A stretch of DNA of 64,000 nt from Streptomyces anulatus (GTDB lineage: Bacteria; Actinomycetota; Actinomycetes; Streptomycetales; Streptomycetaceae): NCBI RefSeq assembly GCF_000721175.1, contig NZ_JOEZ01000007.1:499509-563508 (forward strand), read 5' to 3'. Shown piece by piece: positions 29,655-41,748 of the stretch. The translations under genes were made by a program, and so were the position numbers. The notes under the pieces are model-generated. The model ran no database searches. It worked only from the letters and a program-made list of their open reading frames with translations, and was not told where the DNA came from. Numbering within the stretch: position 1 is the first letter of the stretch; every line of letters begins with the position of its first letter.

Positions 29655-31196
29655 TCACTCGTCGACGAGGCTGGTGCTGTCCGAGAACTGCGAGAGACGG
29701 AAGATCACGAACTCCGCGGGCTTCACCGGGGCCACCCCGATCTCGCAGACGACCTGACCGAGGTCGATCGACTCCTGCGGGTTGTTGCTCCGGTCGCAGC
29801 GGACGTAGAACGCCTCCTCGGCCGTGCGGCCGAACAGCGCGCCGCGTCGCCACTCCTCGGTGAGGAACGCGGTGACGTTGCGCCGGATGCTCGACCAGAG
29901 ACGGTCGTCGTTCGGCTCGAACACCACCCACTGGGTGCCCAGGAGGATCGACTCCTCCAGGTAGTTGAAGAGGCGGCGCACGTTCAGGTAGCGCCAGGCC
30001 GGGTCGGAGGAGAGGGTGCGTGCGCCCCAGATGCGGATGCCGCGGCCGGGGAAGGCGCGCACACAGTTCACGCCGATCGGGTTGAGGAGGTCCTGCTCGC
30101 CCTTGCTGAGACGGATCTCCAGGTCCACGGCGCCGCGGATGACCTCGTTGGCGGGGGCCTTGTGGACACCGCGCTCGCCGTCGCTGCGCGCCCAGACGCC
30201 GGCCACGTGACCGCTCGGCGGGACCAGGGAGTTGCGGCCGCTCGCCGGGTCGAAGACCTTGACCCACGGGTAGTAGAGGGTCGCGTAGCGCGAGTCGTAA
30301 CCGGCGTCCTCGTTGCGCCAGGTGCGGACGCGCTGGGCGTTCATGCCCGGCGGGGTGTCGAGGACGGCGACCCGGTCGCCCATCTGCTCGCAGTGCGAGA
30401 TGACGGCCAGCTGCACGGTCTTGACGCCCTCGGCGTCGATGTCCCCGCGCTGGAAGGCGCTCATCAGGTCCGGGACGGCGACCATCGTGATCTCGTCGAT
30501 CGCTTCGAGACCGGCGAACCCGGTACGCGCGGAGGCGTCGCCCACGTACTCGGACGGGTCGATCCGTGCCACACCGGAACCAGGTGTGCCCGCGGTGGCG
30601 GGGGCGAGGGCGACGGTCTGCTTCTCGGGGCGGCTCTGGGCCGCGCCGGGCTGCTCGGTGACCTGGACGAACTTGGAGTCCCGGGCCTGGGTGACCAGGT
30701 AGCCCTTGACGTTCTTGCGGGTGGATACGTCGTACGTCTCCACGGCCTTGCCGCCCTGGCGCACCAGCAGCCGGAAGCGGTCCTCCGGGGGGTTCTCGCC
30801 CTCGGCGTCGGCGATCTCCACGGAGAGGCCGTCGCCCGTGCCGGGCTTGGCGGAGACCAGGAACCCGCCGAGCGCGACGGGTGCGGGTGCCTGGGCCACC
30901 GCGCTCCGCTCCGTACCCTCCGCGCCCTGCGCGGGGCCGCCGATGCGCACGATGTAGGCCGCGCCACCGCCGTTGGCGAAGAAGCCGTACACGGCGTGCG
31001 TGAGATAGGTGTCGGCGGTGAAGGTGCCGAACGTCTGGACGTACTGGTCCCAGTTGGTCACCAGCGTCGGCTGGTGGAAGGGGCCCGTCCCGGCGAAGCC
31101 GACGAAGGCTGCGACCGCGGTGCCGACTCCTTCGATGGGCCGTGCTCCGGACTGCACCTCCTCCACGTAAACACCGGGGGTGAGGTACGACGGCAT
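29655..31196 (-). CDS. Contractile tail sheath protein (Afp2 type)
   Basis: This 513-residue protein opens MPSYLTPGVYVEEVQSGARP, the near-universal sheath start, with a VAAFVGFAGTGP strand. The C-terminal sheath domain is present: WVVFEPNDDRLWSSIRRNVT, FLTEEWRRGALFG and CEIGVAPVKPAEFVIFRL, which provides the handshake strand. One sheath gene is present rather than the three of Afp/PVC, as in the simpler actinobacterial systems. AAGGAG is five bases before the ATG. It heads the minus-strand operon, after a 700-base leader region. Confidence 0.95.
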   Translation of the reverse strand: MPSYLTPGVYVEEVQSGARPIEGVGTAVAAFVGFAGTGPFHQPTLVTNWDQYVQTFGTFTADTYLTHAVYGFFANGGGAAYIVRIGGPAQGAEGTERSAVAQAPAPVALGGFLVSAKPGTGDGLSVEIADAEGENPPEDRFRLLVRQGGKAVETYDVSTRKNVKGYLVTQARDSKFVQVTEQPGAAQSRPEKQTVALAPATAGTPGSGVARIDPSEYVGDASARTGFAGLEAIDEITMVAVPDLMSAFQRGDIDAEGVKTVQLAVISHCEQMGDRVAVLDTPPGMNAQRVRTWRNEDAGYDSRYATLYYPWVKVFDPASGRNSLVPPSGHVAGVWARSDGERGVHKAPANEVIRGAVDLEIRLSKGEQDLLNPIGVNCVRAFPGRGIRIWGARTLSSDPAWRYLNVRRLFNYLEESILLGTQWVVFEPNDDRLWSSIRRNVTAFLTEEWRRGALFGRTAEEAFYVRCDRSNNPQESIDLGQVVCEIGVAPVKPAEFVIFRLSQFSDSTSLVDE

Positions 31197-31901
31197 GCTC
31201 GCTCCTTCTGGACGGTCACTCGATCACCGCCCAGTCTTGACCGGCCGAGCGGGCGGGGAGTAGGCCCCAGAGTCCTGGACGCGGGGCAAGGAGACTGCCC
31301 TTTCCGGGCCCCCGAACCCCGGGGGCACTGCCCTTGGCGGGCCGGCCGGAACGTTCGCCGTATTCGCGGTCAGAGACGCGCATTCCGCCGGTGGCATGAA
31401 GAGAGCGAGAACAACGCCTTACGGAACAGTCCGAGGCGACTGCTTCTGCCGGGGGATTGGGTTAAAGGGCGGACGGCGCGCCGGGGACCCGATGTGTTTG
31501 GTATCTCTTTTTCTCGGTAAACGGCGGGAGGCCGGGAACCGTCCGGGGTCACCGGGAAAACGCTCCGAGGTGACACGATTCGGCCAGAATGCGCCGAGAA
31601 GGTGGGCGGATTCGGCCGGGTGCGGAGGGGGGAAGCGGGCACGGAGACGCTCCGAACGGGCGCCCGCCGTTTGCCTTTGGTCCGTCAGAACCATTTCTGA
31701 GCAGGCCCGTTCGTGCCCGCGGCCGCCGGAAGCGGATATTCTTCCGATGCTCTCGCCGCCGCGGACGACCGAACTGGTGGAGACCTCTGGCGTATCCGGG
31801 AGGACGAATCCGCCATCGCCCGGCACGCCGGGTTTCCTCTCGGCCGGGTTTCTGCTGTTGTCTCGTCGAGAGACGAAGCAGAGCGCTCGGCGCCGCTGTT
31901 T
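31197..31901. other. Long non-coding region upstream of the sheath gene
   Basis: About 705 bases between the membrane-protein stop (31902) and the sheath start (31196), both on the minus strand. The open frames here do not show convincing protein-like composition. The region is relatively AT-rich at about 31480-31570, with runs such as TTTTTCTCGG. A small CCCGGC-GT-GCCGGG hairpin (near 31818-31835) could terminate the upstream gene. It should hold the main promoter of the CIS structural operon and possibly a long 5' UTR. Confidence 0.45.
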
Positions 31902-33230
31902 CTATCGTGCGAGATCGCTCAGCACGCCGCTGACATTCAGAACCTGATGGCACCCGGAAGCCTGTGCTCCGGAGGCCGGAGTGCCGGGCTTGGCACAGGT
32001 GACGGAAGCGGTGACGGTGGCGTTCTCCGGAACCTGAATGGGGGTGACCCAGTGATAGTCCTGGTTGCGGAAGGTCTCCAGAGCGATGGTCGTGATCTTG
32101 TGCTCTCCGAAAGAGATCGTCACGATGCCCTCGTCACCCTGGAAGTTCGCCACCACGACGTCGGTGACGCCGAACACCTTCCCGGCCGGCACCTTGTAGG
32201 CGCCCTCCTCCGTCGCCCCCGCCCGCGTCTGCACGTCGATCGTCCGGGACGCCTGCTGGCCGCCCCCGCCGGAGCCGTAGCCCCCGCCCCCGCTTCCGCC
32301 GGAGCCTCCCGGGCCCGAACCGCCCGCGCCGGGGCCTGTTCCGTCCGGGCCGGTTCCCTCTCCCCGGCCGCCGGCCGGGTCGTCCGCACCGCCCGGCGGG
32401 GTCGACCCCTGCTCCTTGCCGCGCTCGGTCTCCTCCTGTGCGGCCTTCGTCCCGGCCTGCTTGGCCGTGCTCTGCACCGCGGGCCGCACCAGGGCGAACC
32501 ACGCGAGCAGCAGGGCCAGCAGCGCCGCCAGCACGATCAGCAGCCACTTGGGCAGCACCGGTATCTGGGCGAACTCCCCGGGCAGCGGCTCGGGTCCACC
32601 GGGCTGCTCGTCCTCGGCCTCCCCCTCGGCGCCCTCGGCGGCCCGGACCTCGAACGGCCAGGTGACGGGCTCGCCGAACCAGATCAGCTTCCGGGCCCGG
32701 ACCTTCAGCCGGACCTCCGCCGACTCGCCCGGCTCCAGCCGCTTCTTGTCCGGCGCGAACGCGAGGCGCAGATCCTCCCCGGCCTGCCTGCCCGTGAGGG
32801 CCACGTCGACCGGGGTGTTCCCCTTGTTCTGCACGGCGGTACGGAAGCGGGCGCCCAGCCAGCCCCGGCGGCGGCGCGGTTCCAGCTCCGTGCGGAGCTC
32901 GTGGAAGGGCTCCACGGTCACAGTGCCCTCGGGAACCACCACCGACTCGGGCCGCTCCGCCGGCAGGACCCGTACGGCCAGGGGGGTTTCGCCCGCCCGG
33001 ACCTCGTGGGAGCGGGGCGGGGCGAAGGTGAGGGTCACCGTCTCGGAGGTGCCCGGGTACAGCGACACACGCGCCGGCTCGACGGTGCTCCAGGCGGCGC
33101 AGTCGCCGACCACTTCGAGTGTGTAGGCCTCGACGATGTCGCCGTCGTTGCGCACGGTCAGAGTGGTCGTCGCGGTACCGCCCGGCGACACCGTCACCGT
33201 GGGGCTTTCGAGTTCGGCAGATGTGGTCAC
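31902..33230 (-). CDS. CIS-locus membrane protein with N-terminal Ig-like domains and extracytoplasmic C-terminal domain
   Basis: A 442-residue protein. Residues 1-200 form two beta-sandwich, Ig-like units (TVTVSPGGTATTTLTVRNDG; LAFAPDKKRLEPGESAEV), with no signal peptide. One membrane helix spans about 228-248, followed by a basic stretch and a Gly/Ser/Pro-rich spacer (275-328). The C-terminal beta domain (about 329-442) has cysteines 412 and 427 that could form a disulfide, suggesting that side lies outside. Similar proteins were annotated as hydrolytic proteins in Streptomyces genomes (memory), but I see no catalytic motif. GTG is used. It may anchor or gate the CIS at the membrane. Confidence 0.78.
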   Translation of the reverse strand: MTTSAELESPTVTVSPGGTATTTLTVRNDGDIVEAYTLEVVGDCAAWSTVEPARVSLYPGTSETVTLTFAPPRSHEVRAGETPLAVRVLPAERPESVVVPEGTVTVEPFHELRTELEPRRRRGWLGARFRTAVQNKGNTPVDVALTGRQAGEDLRLAFAPDKKRLEPGESAEVRLKVRARKLIWFGEPVTWPFEVRAAEGAEGEAEDEQPGGPEPLPGEFAQIPVLPKWLLIVLAALLALLLAWFALVRPAVQSTAKQAGTKAAQEETERGKEQGSTPPGGADDPAGGRGEGTGPDGTGPGAGGSGPGGSGGSGGGGYGSGGGGQQASRTIDVQTRAGATEEGAYKVPAGKVFGVTDVVVANFQGDEGIVTISFGEHKITTIALETFRNQDYHWVTPIQVPENATVTASVTCAKPGTPASGAQASGCHQVLNVSGVLSDLAR

Positions 33231-33450
33231 CCTGCGACGGTAGGCCGCCCGCACCGTCCGGCAGCAGAGACGCGAGGGCAACAAGCGGGCAGGGGTGGTG
33301 CCCCGGGGGCCCACCGGCACGGTGTCCCCGCGCCACCTCCGCGCGCCCGCGCGCCCTGCACCGTCCGGCGGAGGCGATACGAGCACCAGCAGGCAGCACC
33401 AACAGGCATATCGGGCTGAAGTACCTGAGGAAGACGGGCACGGAACAACG

Positions 33451-34224
33451 ATGACGACGATCACGGACACGACCAGCGGCAGGACCGACAGTACGGCGAA
33501 CGGCAGCGCGAACGGCAGCGCGAACGGCACGGCGACGCGCGGGCAGTACCGCAGGCCCGACGCGGCGGACCGCCGCACGGCCGGCTCCGGGGGAGCGCCC
33601 GTGGGCAGGGTCTCCGTGGCGGTGTACGCGGAGGACCTGATCCTGCAGACCGGCATGATCCACCAACTGCGCGTGCGGCCCGAGATAGAACTGCTGCCGG
33701 AGGCCGAGGCGGACCGGGCCCAGGTCTCCCTGGTCGTGGTGGACATGGTGGACGAGCCCACCGTCCAGCTTCTGCACCGCCTCCAGCGCAACACCTCCAC
33801 CCGCACCGGACTGGTCGTGGGGTTCTTCGAGTCGGGCGCCCTCCAGACCATGATCGAGTGCGGGGTCGCCGCCGTCCTCCGGCGCGGTGAGGCCGACCAG
33901 GACCGGCTCGTCCATCTGGTGCGGGCGATGGCCAACGGCGAGGGCGTCCTGCCGGGCGATCTGCTCGGCAAGCTCCTCGACCACGTCAGCTCCCTCCAGC
34001 GGACGGTCCTCGACCCCCGCGGGCTCACGCTCTCCACCCTCACCGCGCGCGAGGCGGAGATGATCCGGCTGGTCTCGGAGGGCTGCGACACCGCGGAGAT
34101 CGCGCAGAAGACCTCGTACTCCGAACGCACCGTCAAGAACGTGCTGCACGAGGTCGCGACCCGGCTCGAACTGCGCAACCGGGCCCATGCGGTGGGTTAC
34201 GCGATGAGGCACGGGCTCATCTGA
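33451..34224 (+). CDS. Atypical LuxR-family response regulator of the CIS locus
   Basis: A 257-residue protein. After a low-complexity N-terminus (NGSANGSANGTA at 17-28, encoded by 12-base repeats) there is a receiver-like domain at about 53-165. The usual acidic pair is missing. Asp98 in VVVDM may be the only phosphoacceptor remnant, and the conserved Lys is Arg (R144). The LuxR HTH is intact (STLTAREAEMIRLVSEG, TAEIAQKTSYSERTVKNVL). It is divergent from the membrane-protein gene at 33230 across 220 bases and is the natural candidate to control the CIS operons, probably by phosphorylation-independent means. Confidence 0.88.
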   Translation: MTTITDTTSGRTDSTANGSANGSANGTATRGQYRRPDAADRRTAGSGGAPVGRVSVAVYAEDLILQTGMIHQLRVRPEIELLPEAEADRAQVSLVVVDMVDEPTVQLLHRLQRNTSTRTGLVVGFFESGALQTMIECGVAAVLRRGEADQDRLVHLVRAMANGEGVLPGDLLGKLLDHVSSLQRTVLDPRGLTLSTLTAREAEMIRLVSEGCDTAEIAQKTSYSERTVKNVLHEVATRLELRNRAHAVGYAMRHGLI

Positions 34225-34273
34225 GGACCTGGCCACCCACCAGGACCTGGCCCGCCTCCATGCCTGGGTCCAT

Positions 34274-34308
34274 CTCCACGCCCGGTCCGCCTCCACGCCC
34301 GGTCCGCC
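34274..34308. repeat. Short direct repeat
   Basis: The 17-base unit CTCCACGCCCGGTCCGC occurs twice in tandem (34274-34290, 34291-34307), with a degenerate third copy beginning at 34308. Confidence 0.7.
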
Positions 34309-34335
34309 TCCGCGCCCGGCCGGCGGAGGCGGACC
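34301..34335. terminator. Bidirectional terminator hairpin
   Basis: A perfect 12-bp stem (34301-34312 with 34324-34335) and an 11-base loop lie between the plus-strand regulator stop and the minus-strand stop at 34347. The position suits a terminator for both. Confidence 0.65.
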
Positions 34336-34346
34336 GGCCGGACCGG

Positions 34347-34625
34347 TCAGTGCTCCGGCGGCCGCGCGACGAAGACGAGACGCCCCTCGCGCTCGTCGAC
34401 GGCCTGGCGGCGGGCCGCTGTGTGGGCGGGGTGCCCGCGCCCCCGCGCCAGATGCTTGCGGGCCTCCGCCGCCGGCAGCCGGGCGTCGACCTCGACCGGC
34501 AGCCGCCAGCCGTAGGGGAACGGCAGCACCGCGTCGGGACGGGCCTGTGCGGCCCGTCCGACGCCTCCCCGCCGGCCGGCTCCGGCACCACCGGCGGCCC
34601 GCTGCCCCGAGCGCGGTGCGCCCAC
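34347..34625 (-). CDS. Hypothetical small protein
   Basis: A possible 92-residue protein. The first 30 residues are low-complexity Gly/Ala/Arg. The rest (DAVLPFPYGWRLPVEVDARL, PAAEARKHLARGRGHPAHTA) has a balanced composition unlike shadow frames, and the C-terminus is VDEREGRLVFVARPPEH. The convergent hairpin just past its stop supports it. No function or family is recognised. The start is uncertain. It is divergent from the secreted propeller gene at 34742. Confidence 0.45.
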   Translation of the reverse strand: MGAPRSGQRAAGGAGAGRRGGVGRAAQARPDAVLPFPYGWRLPVEVDARLPAAEARKHLARGRGHPAHTAARRQAVDEREGRLVFVARPPEH

Positions 34626-34741
34626 CGCCGCAAAGGGCAGCGGTCCCTTCCCCCGCTTCGGGTACTCGCGGCCTGTCCTTCGCCCCCGCGCGCGGGCGAA
34701 GCTGGCCGGTGGAGAGTCATCGACAGACTGTGAGGTGGGCC

Positions 34742-37986
<3,245 letters not shown>

Positions 37987-37990
<4 letters not shown>

Positions 37991-38691
37991 TCCACGAAGT
38001 CGACGAGGGGCTGCGGCTGCTGCTGGCCGAGGCCGGGCTGGAGGACAGCGGCGTCGACCTGGTCTTCGACGCCCCCACCAAGGACTGGTCCGCCCGCCGC
38101 AACGCCCCGACCATCAGCGTCTTCCTGCACGGCATCCGCGAGGACGCGGGCAGACGGCGCACCGGTACGGCCGAGACGCACGACGAGGGGGGCGTGGTCA
38201 CCGGCTGGCGGGCCCCGCCGCGCTGGTTCGAGCTGACCTATCTGGTCACCGCCTGGACCAACCGCCCGCAGGACGAACACCGGCTGCTCTCAGAGGTGTT
38301 GCGCACCCTCGTCCGCTCCGACGTGCTGCCCGCCCGGATGCACACCGGCAGCCTCGCCGAACTCGGCCTGACCGTGGAGCTGGAGGCGGCGGGCCCGGGA
38401 GCCGGCGGACCGTCCGCCTCGGACGTCTGGTCGGCGCTCGGCGGCGAGCTGAAGGCCGCGATCGACCTGCGGGTCGTCGCACCGCTGGCCGGCGAGCGCA
38501 CCCCCGCGGGACCGCCGGTCACCGAAGGACTCGTGATGAAGGCCGCACCGCACCTGGACGGCGACGGCGGCGGCCCCGGACGCCGGCTGCGCTACGACGG
38601 GGCGTCCGACCCGGGCGGGCAGGGTTTCGCCGCGCCCAGGGAAAGGCAGTTGCCGCCCGGCCGACGCAAGCGGGGGAACGCGGCACGATGA
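37987..38691 (+). CDS. DUF4255 tail-terminator/cap protein (Afp16/Pvc16 type)
   Basis: A 234-residue protein with the DUF4255 N-terminal pattern (MIHEVDEGLRLLLAEAGLED, APTISVFLHGIRED) and WFELTYLVTAWTNRPQDEHRLL. In Afp/PVC this protein caps the distal tube and sheath and sets length. The C-terminal 60 residues are disordered and basic. It overlaps its neighbours by four bases on both sides (ATGA), so the three plus-strand genes form one coupled operon separate from the sheath operon. Confidence 0.9.
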
Positions 38692-40826
38692 CCCTGGCAC
38701 CACAGATCACCCACGGTCAGGGCCACCTGGCCGAAGTCGAGGAACCGGGCATCGGCGAACTCTGGGAGCGGCTCGGCCGCGTCGAGCAGCGGGTCCGGGA
38801 AGCCGTCGCCGCACGCCGGGCCGTCGACCCGGACCCCGACGACCCCTACCGTGGGCAGTACCTCACCCCCGAGGCCGCGGCCCGGATCCTGGACACCCGC
38901 GACGCGTTCACTCCCGTACCGGCGTACGGGGCCGGAGCCGGTCCGGGCACTCCCGCCGCGGGCCGACTGGGCCGACTGGGCGAGCGGTTCGGCCTGGCAC
39001 CGCTGGACGTCGAACTCCTCCTGGTCGCCCTGGCCCCCGACATCGACACCCGCTTCGAGCGGCTGTACGGCTACCTCAACGACGACCTCACCCGGCGCCG
39101 GCCCACCATCGGCCTGGCCCTGGAACTCTGCGGGCTGCCCGCAGCGGGCTCCGGCCGCTTCCGGTTCTCGCCGTCCGCCCCGCTCGTCGAGGGCGGCCTG
39201 CTGGAGATCGCGGACCCCGAACGCCCACTGCTCTCCCGGACCCTGCGCGTACCCGACCGGGTCACCGCACATCTCCTCGGCGACGACGAGACCGACGGCC
39301 GGCTGCGCGGGCTCGTCCGGGAGGCCGCGCACCCGCGGGAGCCCGACGAGCGGCCCGAGATCCCCCGGATCGCGGCCGCCCTCGGCACCGGCAGCGGCCT
39401 GGTGCACCTCCTCGACCGGGGCGGCGACCCGCGCGGTCTCGCGGTCGAGGCACTGCACACGGTCGGCCGGCGCCCGCTGGTCGTCGACATCGCCGCACTC
39501 GCCGCCGCCACCGAACCGGCCCCACTCGTAAGGGCGTTGGCGACCGAGGCCCGCCTCGGCCACGCCGGGGTGATCCTCGGCCCGCTCGAAGCGCTCGCCC
39601 CCGAACGCCCCGAGGGGGCCCGGATCCTCGGCGCCCTGTGCGAGGCGCTCGTCTCCACGCCCCTCATCGCGTACGGAAAGAAGAACTGGGACCCGCTGTG
39701 GACCGCGGAGAGCCCGGTGCCCGTCACCGTCCCGCCCCCCGGCCCCGGCGGTGCCGCCCGGCTGTGGCGGCGCGCGCTCGCCGAAGCGGGCCGGTCCGTC
39801 GGCCTGTCCGCCGCGCACGCGACCGCCGACGACGCGCTCATCGAGGCGGCCGCCGCCTACCGGCTCGACTCCGGCCAACTGCGCAGGGCCGCGACCGTCG
39901 CGTCCCGGCTCGCCGCCCTCGGTCCCCGGCCGGTGACCGCGGAGGACCTGCGCACGGCTGTCCGCGCCCAGAACGGCGCGGGCCTGGCGCGGCTCGCCCG
40001 CCGCATCGAACCCGCTGTCGGCTGGGACGACCTCGTGCTGCCTCCGGCGACCCGCACCCAGCTCTCCGAACTCGCCCTGCGCGCCCGCCACCGCGAGACG
40101 GTGCTCGGGCAGTGGCGGATGCGGCCGGGCGGAGGCCGGGGGAGAGGCGTCATCGCCCTGTTCGCCGGGGAGTCCGGCACCGGCAAGACCATGTCCGCCG
40201 AGGTGATCGCCGCCGGACTGGGCATGGAGCTCTACGTCGTGGACCTGTCCACGGTGGTCGACAAGTACATCGGGGAGACCGAGAAGAACCTGGAGCGGAT
40301 CTTCGTCGAGGCGTCCGACGTCAACGGCATCCTCCTGTTCGACGAGGCCGACGCGATCTTCGGCAAGCGGTCCCAGGTCAAGGACGCGCACGACAAGCAC
40401 GCCAACGTGGAGTCGGCCTACCTCCTCCAGCGCATGGAGTCCTTCGACGGCATCGCCGTGCTCACCACCAACCTCCGGGCCAACCTCGACGAGGCGTTCA
40501 CCCGCCGCCTGGACGTGATCGCGGAGTTCCCGATGCCCGACGCCGAGCAGCGCCTGGCCCTGTGGGACCGCTGCCTGGGCCCGGCGATCCCGCGTGACCC
40601 CGCGCTCGACCTGGATTTCTGCGCGAACCGCTTCGAGCTGGCCGGCGGGTCGATCCGGGCCTGCGCGGTGACCGCCGCCTATCTCGCGGCGGAGTCCGGC
40701 GGCCCCCTGGCCATGGACCAGCTCGTCACGGCGGTGCTCCAGGAGTACCGCAAGCTGGGGCGGTTGGTGCTGGAGAGCGAGTTCGGGCCGTGGCTGGCGA
40801 AGGAGCGGGCGCGCGGGGGGCGGTAG
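38688..40826 (+). CDS. CIS AAA+ ATPase (Afp15/Pvc15 type)
   Basis: This 712-residue cytoplasmic ATPase is a standard part of extracellular-type CIS loci and absent from T6SS, which uses ClpV. The C-terminal third carries Walker A GESGTGKT (about 493-500), Walker B GILLFDEADAIFG (about 546), sensor-1 VLTTNLRANLD and arginine finger candidates in DEAFTRRLDV, matching the SpoVK/FtsH-like group. The N-terminal 480 residues form an AAA-like but degenerate first domain (LARLGHAGVILGPLEAL). It probably remodels or helps assemble the particle; effector loading is an alternative. Confidence 0.92.
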   Translation: MTLAPQITHGQGHLAEVEEPGIGELWERLGRVEQRVREAVAARRAVDPDPDDPYRGQYLTPEAAARILDTRDAFTPVPAYGAGAGPGTPAAGRLGRLGERFGLAPLDVELLLVALAPDIDTRFERLYGYLNDDLTRRRPTIGLALELCGLPAAGSGRFRFSPSAPLVEGGLLEIADPERPLLSRTLRVPDRVTAHLLGDDETDGRLRGLVREAAHPREPDERPEIPRIAAALGTGSGLVHLLDRGGDPRGLAVEALHTVGRRPLVVDIAALAAATEPAPLVRALATEARLGHAGVILGPLEALAPERPEGARILGALCEALVSTPLIAYGKKNWDPLWTAESPVPVTVPPPGPGGAARLWRRALAEAGRSVGLSAAHATADDALIEAAAAYRLDSGQLRRAATVASRLAALGPRPVTAEDLRTAVRAQNGAGLARLARRIEPAVGWDDLVLPPATRTQLSELALRARHRETVLGQWRMRPGGGRGRGVIALFAGESGTGKTMSAEVIAAGLGMELYVVDLSTVVDKYIGETEKNLERIFVEASDVNGILLFDEADAIFGKRSQVKDAHDKHANVESAYLLQRMESFDGIAVLTTNLRANLDEAFTRRLDVIAEFPMPDAEQRLALWDRCLGPAIPRDPALDLDFCANRFELAGGSIRACAVTAAYLAAESGGPLAMDQLVTAVLQEYRKLGRLVLESEFGPWLAKERARGGR

Positions 40827-41396
40827 GGAGTACCCCGGCAGCTGGAAGACACGGTCATGGGCGGTCCGCAAGGACGACACCCCGGACCGGGACGGTCGCG
40901 CTGACGTGGCCGGCAGTGCGGTGACCGTACTGCTCCCCGTGTGGACCACCCGCACCTCCGTCGCGGTGACCTGGAAGTGCTTCATGCTTCCTTTGATCAT
41001 GGGCATGACGGTGCCGCCGTCGGTGGACGGACCCCGGTGACAGAGCGTGCGTGTGTTCATCCGTAGGTGTGAATCACGGACACGGCGGCGTGCGCGCCGC
41101 CCGGCCCACTCCGGCGCGGGGCCCGCCGGCCGGAGGCGGTGAACACGGAGCCCGCCCGCTGTCGCCGTGTCCGGCCGGCCGGATGTGCGGCGAGCGCCGG
41201 CGCGGCTCGTCCGTGGACCGCCCGGATACGTATAGGTGATCGGGTCGTTCCGGATATTGGGGACCGGGCGCGCCTCGTACGGTGATATCACCTGAAAACG
41301 GTGGATCCGACGCGAGGGAACTCAGCCCTACCAGCGCGCATTCGTCGTAGCCCGCGCCGGCAGGGCAGGAAACCGCGACACCGAGGAGATGGCGTC
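40827..41396. other. Intergenic region, CIS locus right border
   Basis: About 570 bases with no supported gene. A minus-strand reading near 40930-41006 starts plausibly (MPMIKGSMKHFQ) but has no early stop or matching length. The stretch 41230-41340 is less GC-rich and probably carries the promoter of the next gene. No clear terminator is seen after the ATPase gene. Confidence 0.4.
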
Positions 41397-41720
41397 ATGA
41401 CCGAGCTCTACTTCCAGGTCAATGTCCCCACCAGGAACTCTGGGCAGCCCGAGCGGTGCGGCCTGCACGTCTTCACCGGGTCCGCCGAAACCGAGTCGGA
41501 TGCCCTGCGCATCGCGCGCGAGGCGTGCGACGCGGCGGTTGCCGCACAGAAGGCGGGCTTCGCCATCCCGCGCCGTCGCCCGGACGGCTGGGGAGCACGC
41601 GGGGTGCGCTCCGGTTGGGTGTTCGACTGGACCGCGGCGACCGTGGCCGTCTGGGATCACGACAGGAGCTTCAGGGCCGGCCGGTCTCCTCTGCCCCTGT
41701 GGGACGGGTGCCCCAGGTAG
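41397..41720 (+). CDS. Small hypothetical protein
   Basis: A 107-residue protein with no signal peptide or membrane helix. Its start has a strong GAGGAG eight bases upstream. The sequence (FQVNVPTRNSGQPERCGLHV, RIAREACDAAVAAQKAGFAI) has balanced composition and third-position bias, so it is likely real. No family is recognised. It is convergent with the LAL regulator gene, whose stop is 28 bases away. Confidence 0.75.
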   Translation: MTELYFQVNVPTRNSGQPERCGLHVFTGSAETESDALRIAREACDAAVAAQKAGFAIPRRRPDGWGARGVRSGWVFDWTAATVAVWDHDRSFRAGRSPLPLWDGCPR

Positions 41721-41748
41721 CGGGCGGCGGTTCGTCGCGGAGGCGCCC

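Noticed and set aside
31419..31826. 135-residue minus-strand open frame in the sheath leader
   Set aside because: No ribosome site, Arg/Pro/Ser-rich with no recognisable pattern, and weaker third-position bias than neighbouring genes.
38592..41291. 899-residue minus-strand open frame over the ATPase gene, including a reading that starts MPMIKGSMKHFQ near 41006
   Set aside because: Most of it is antisense to the AAA+ ATPase. The plausible-looking start region is short and has no matching stop, so a separate gene cannot be supported.
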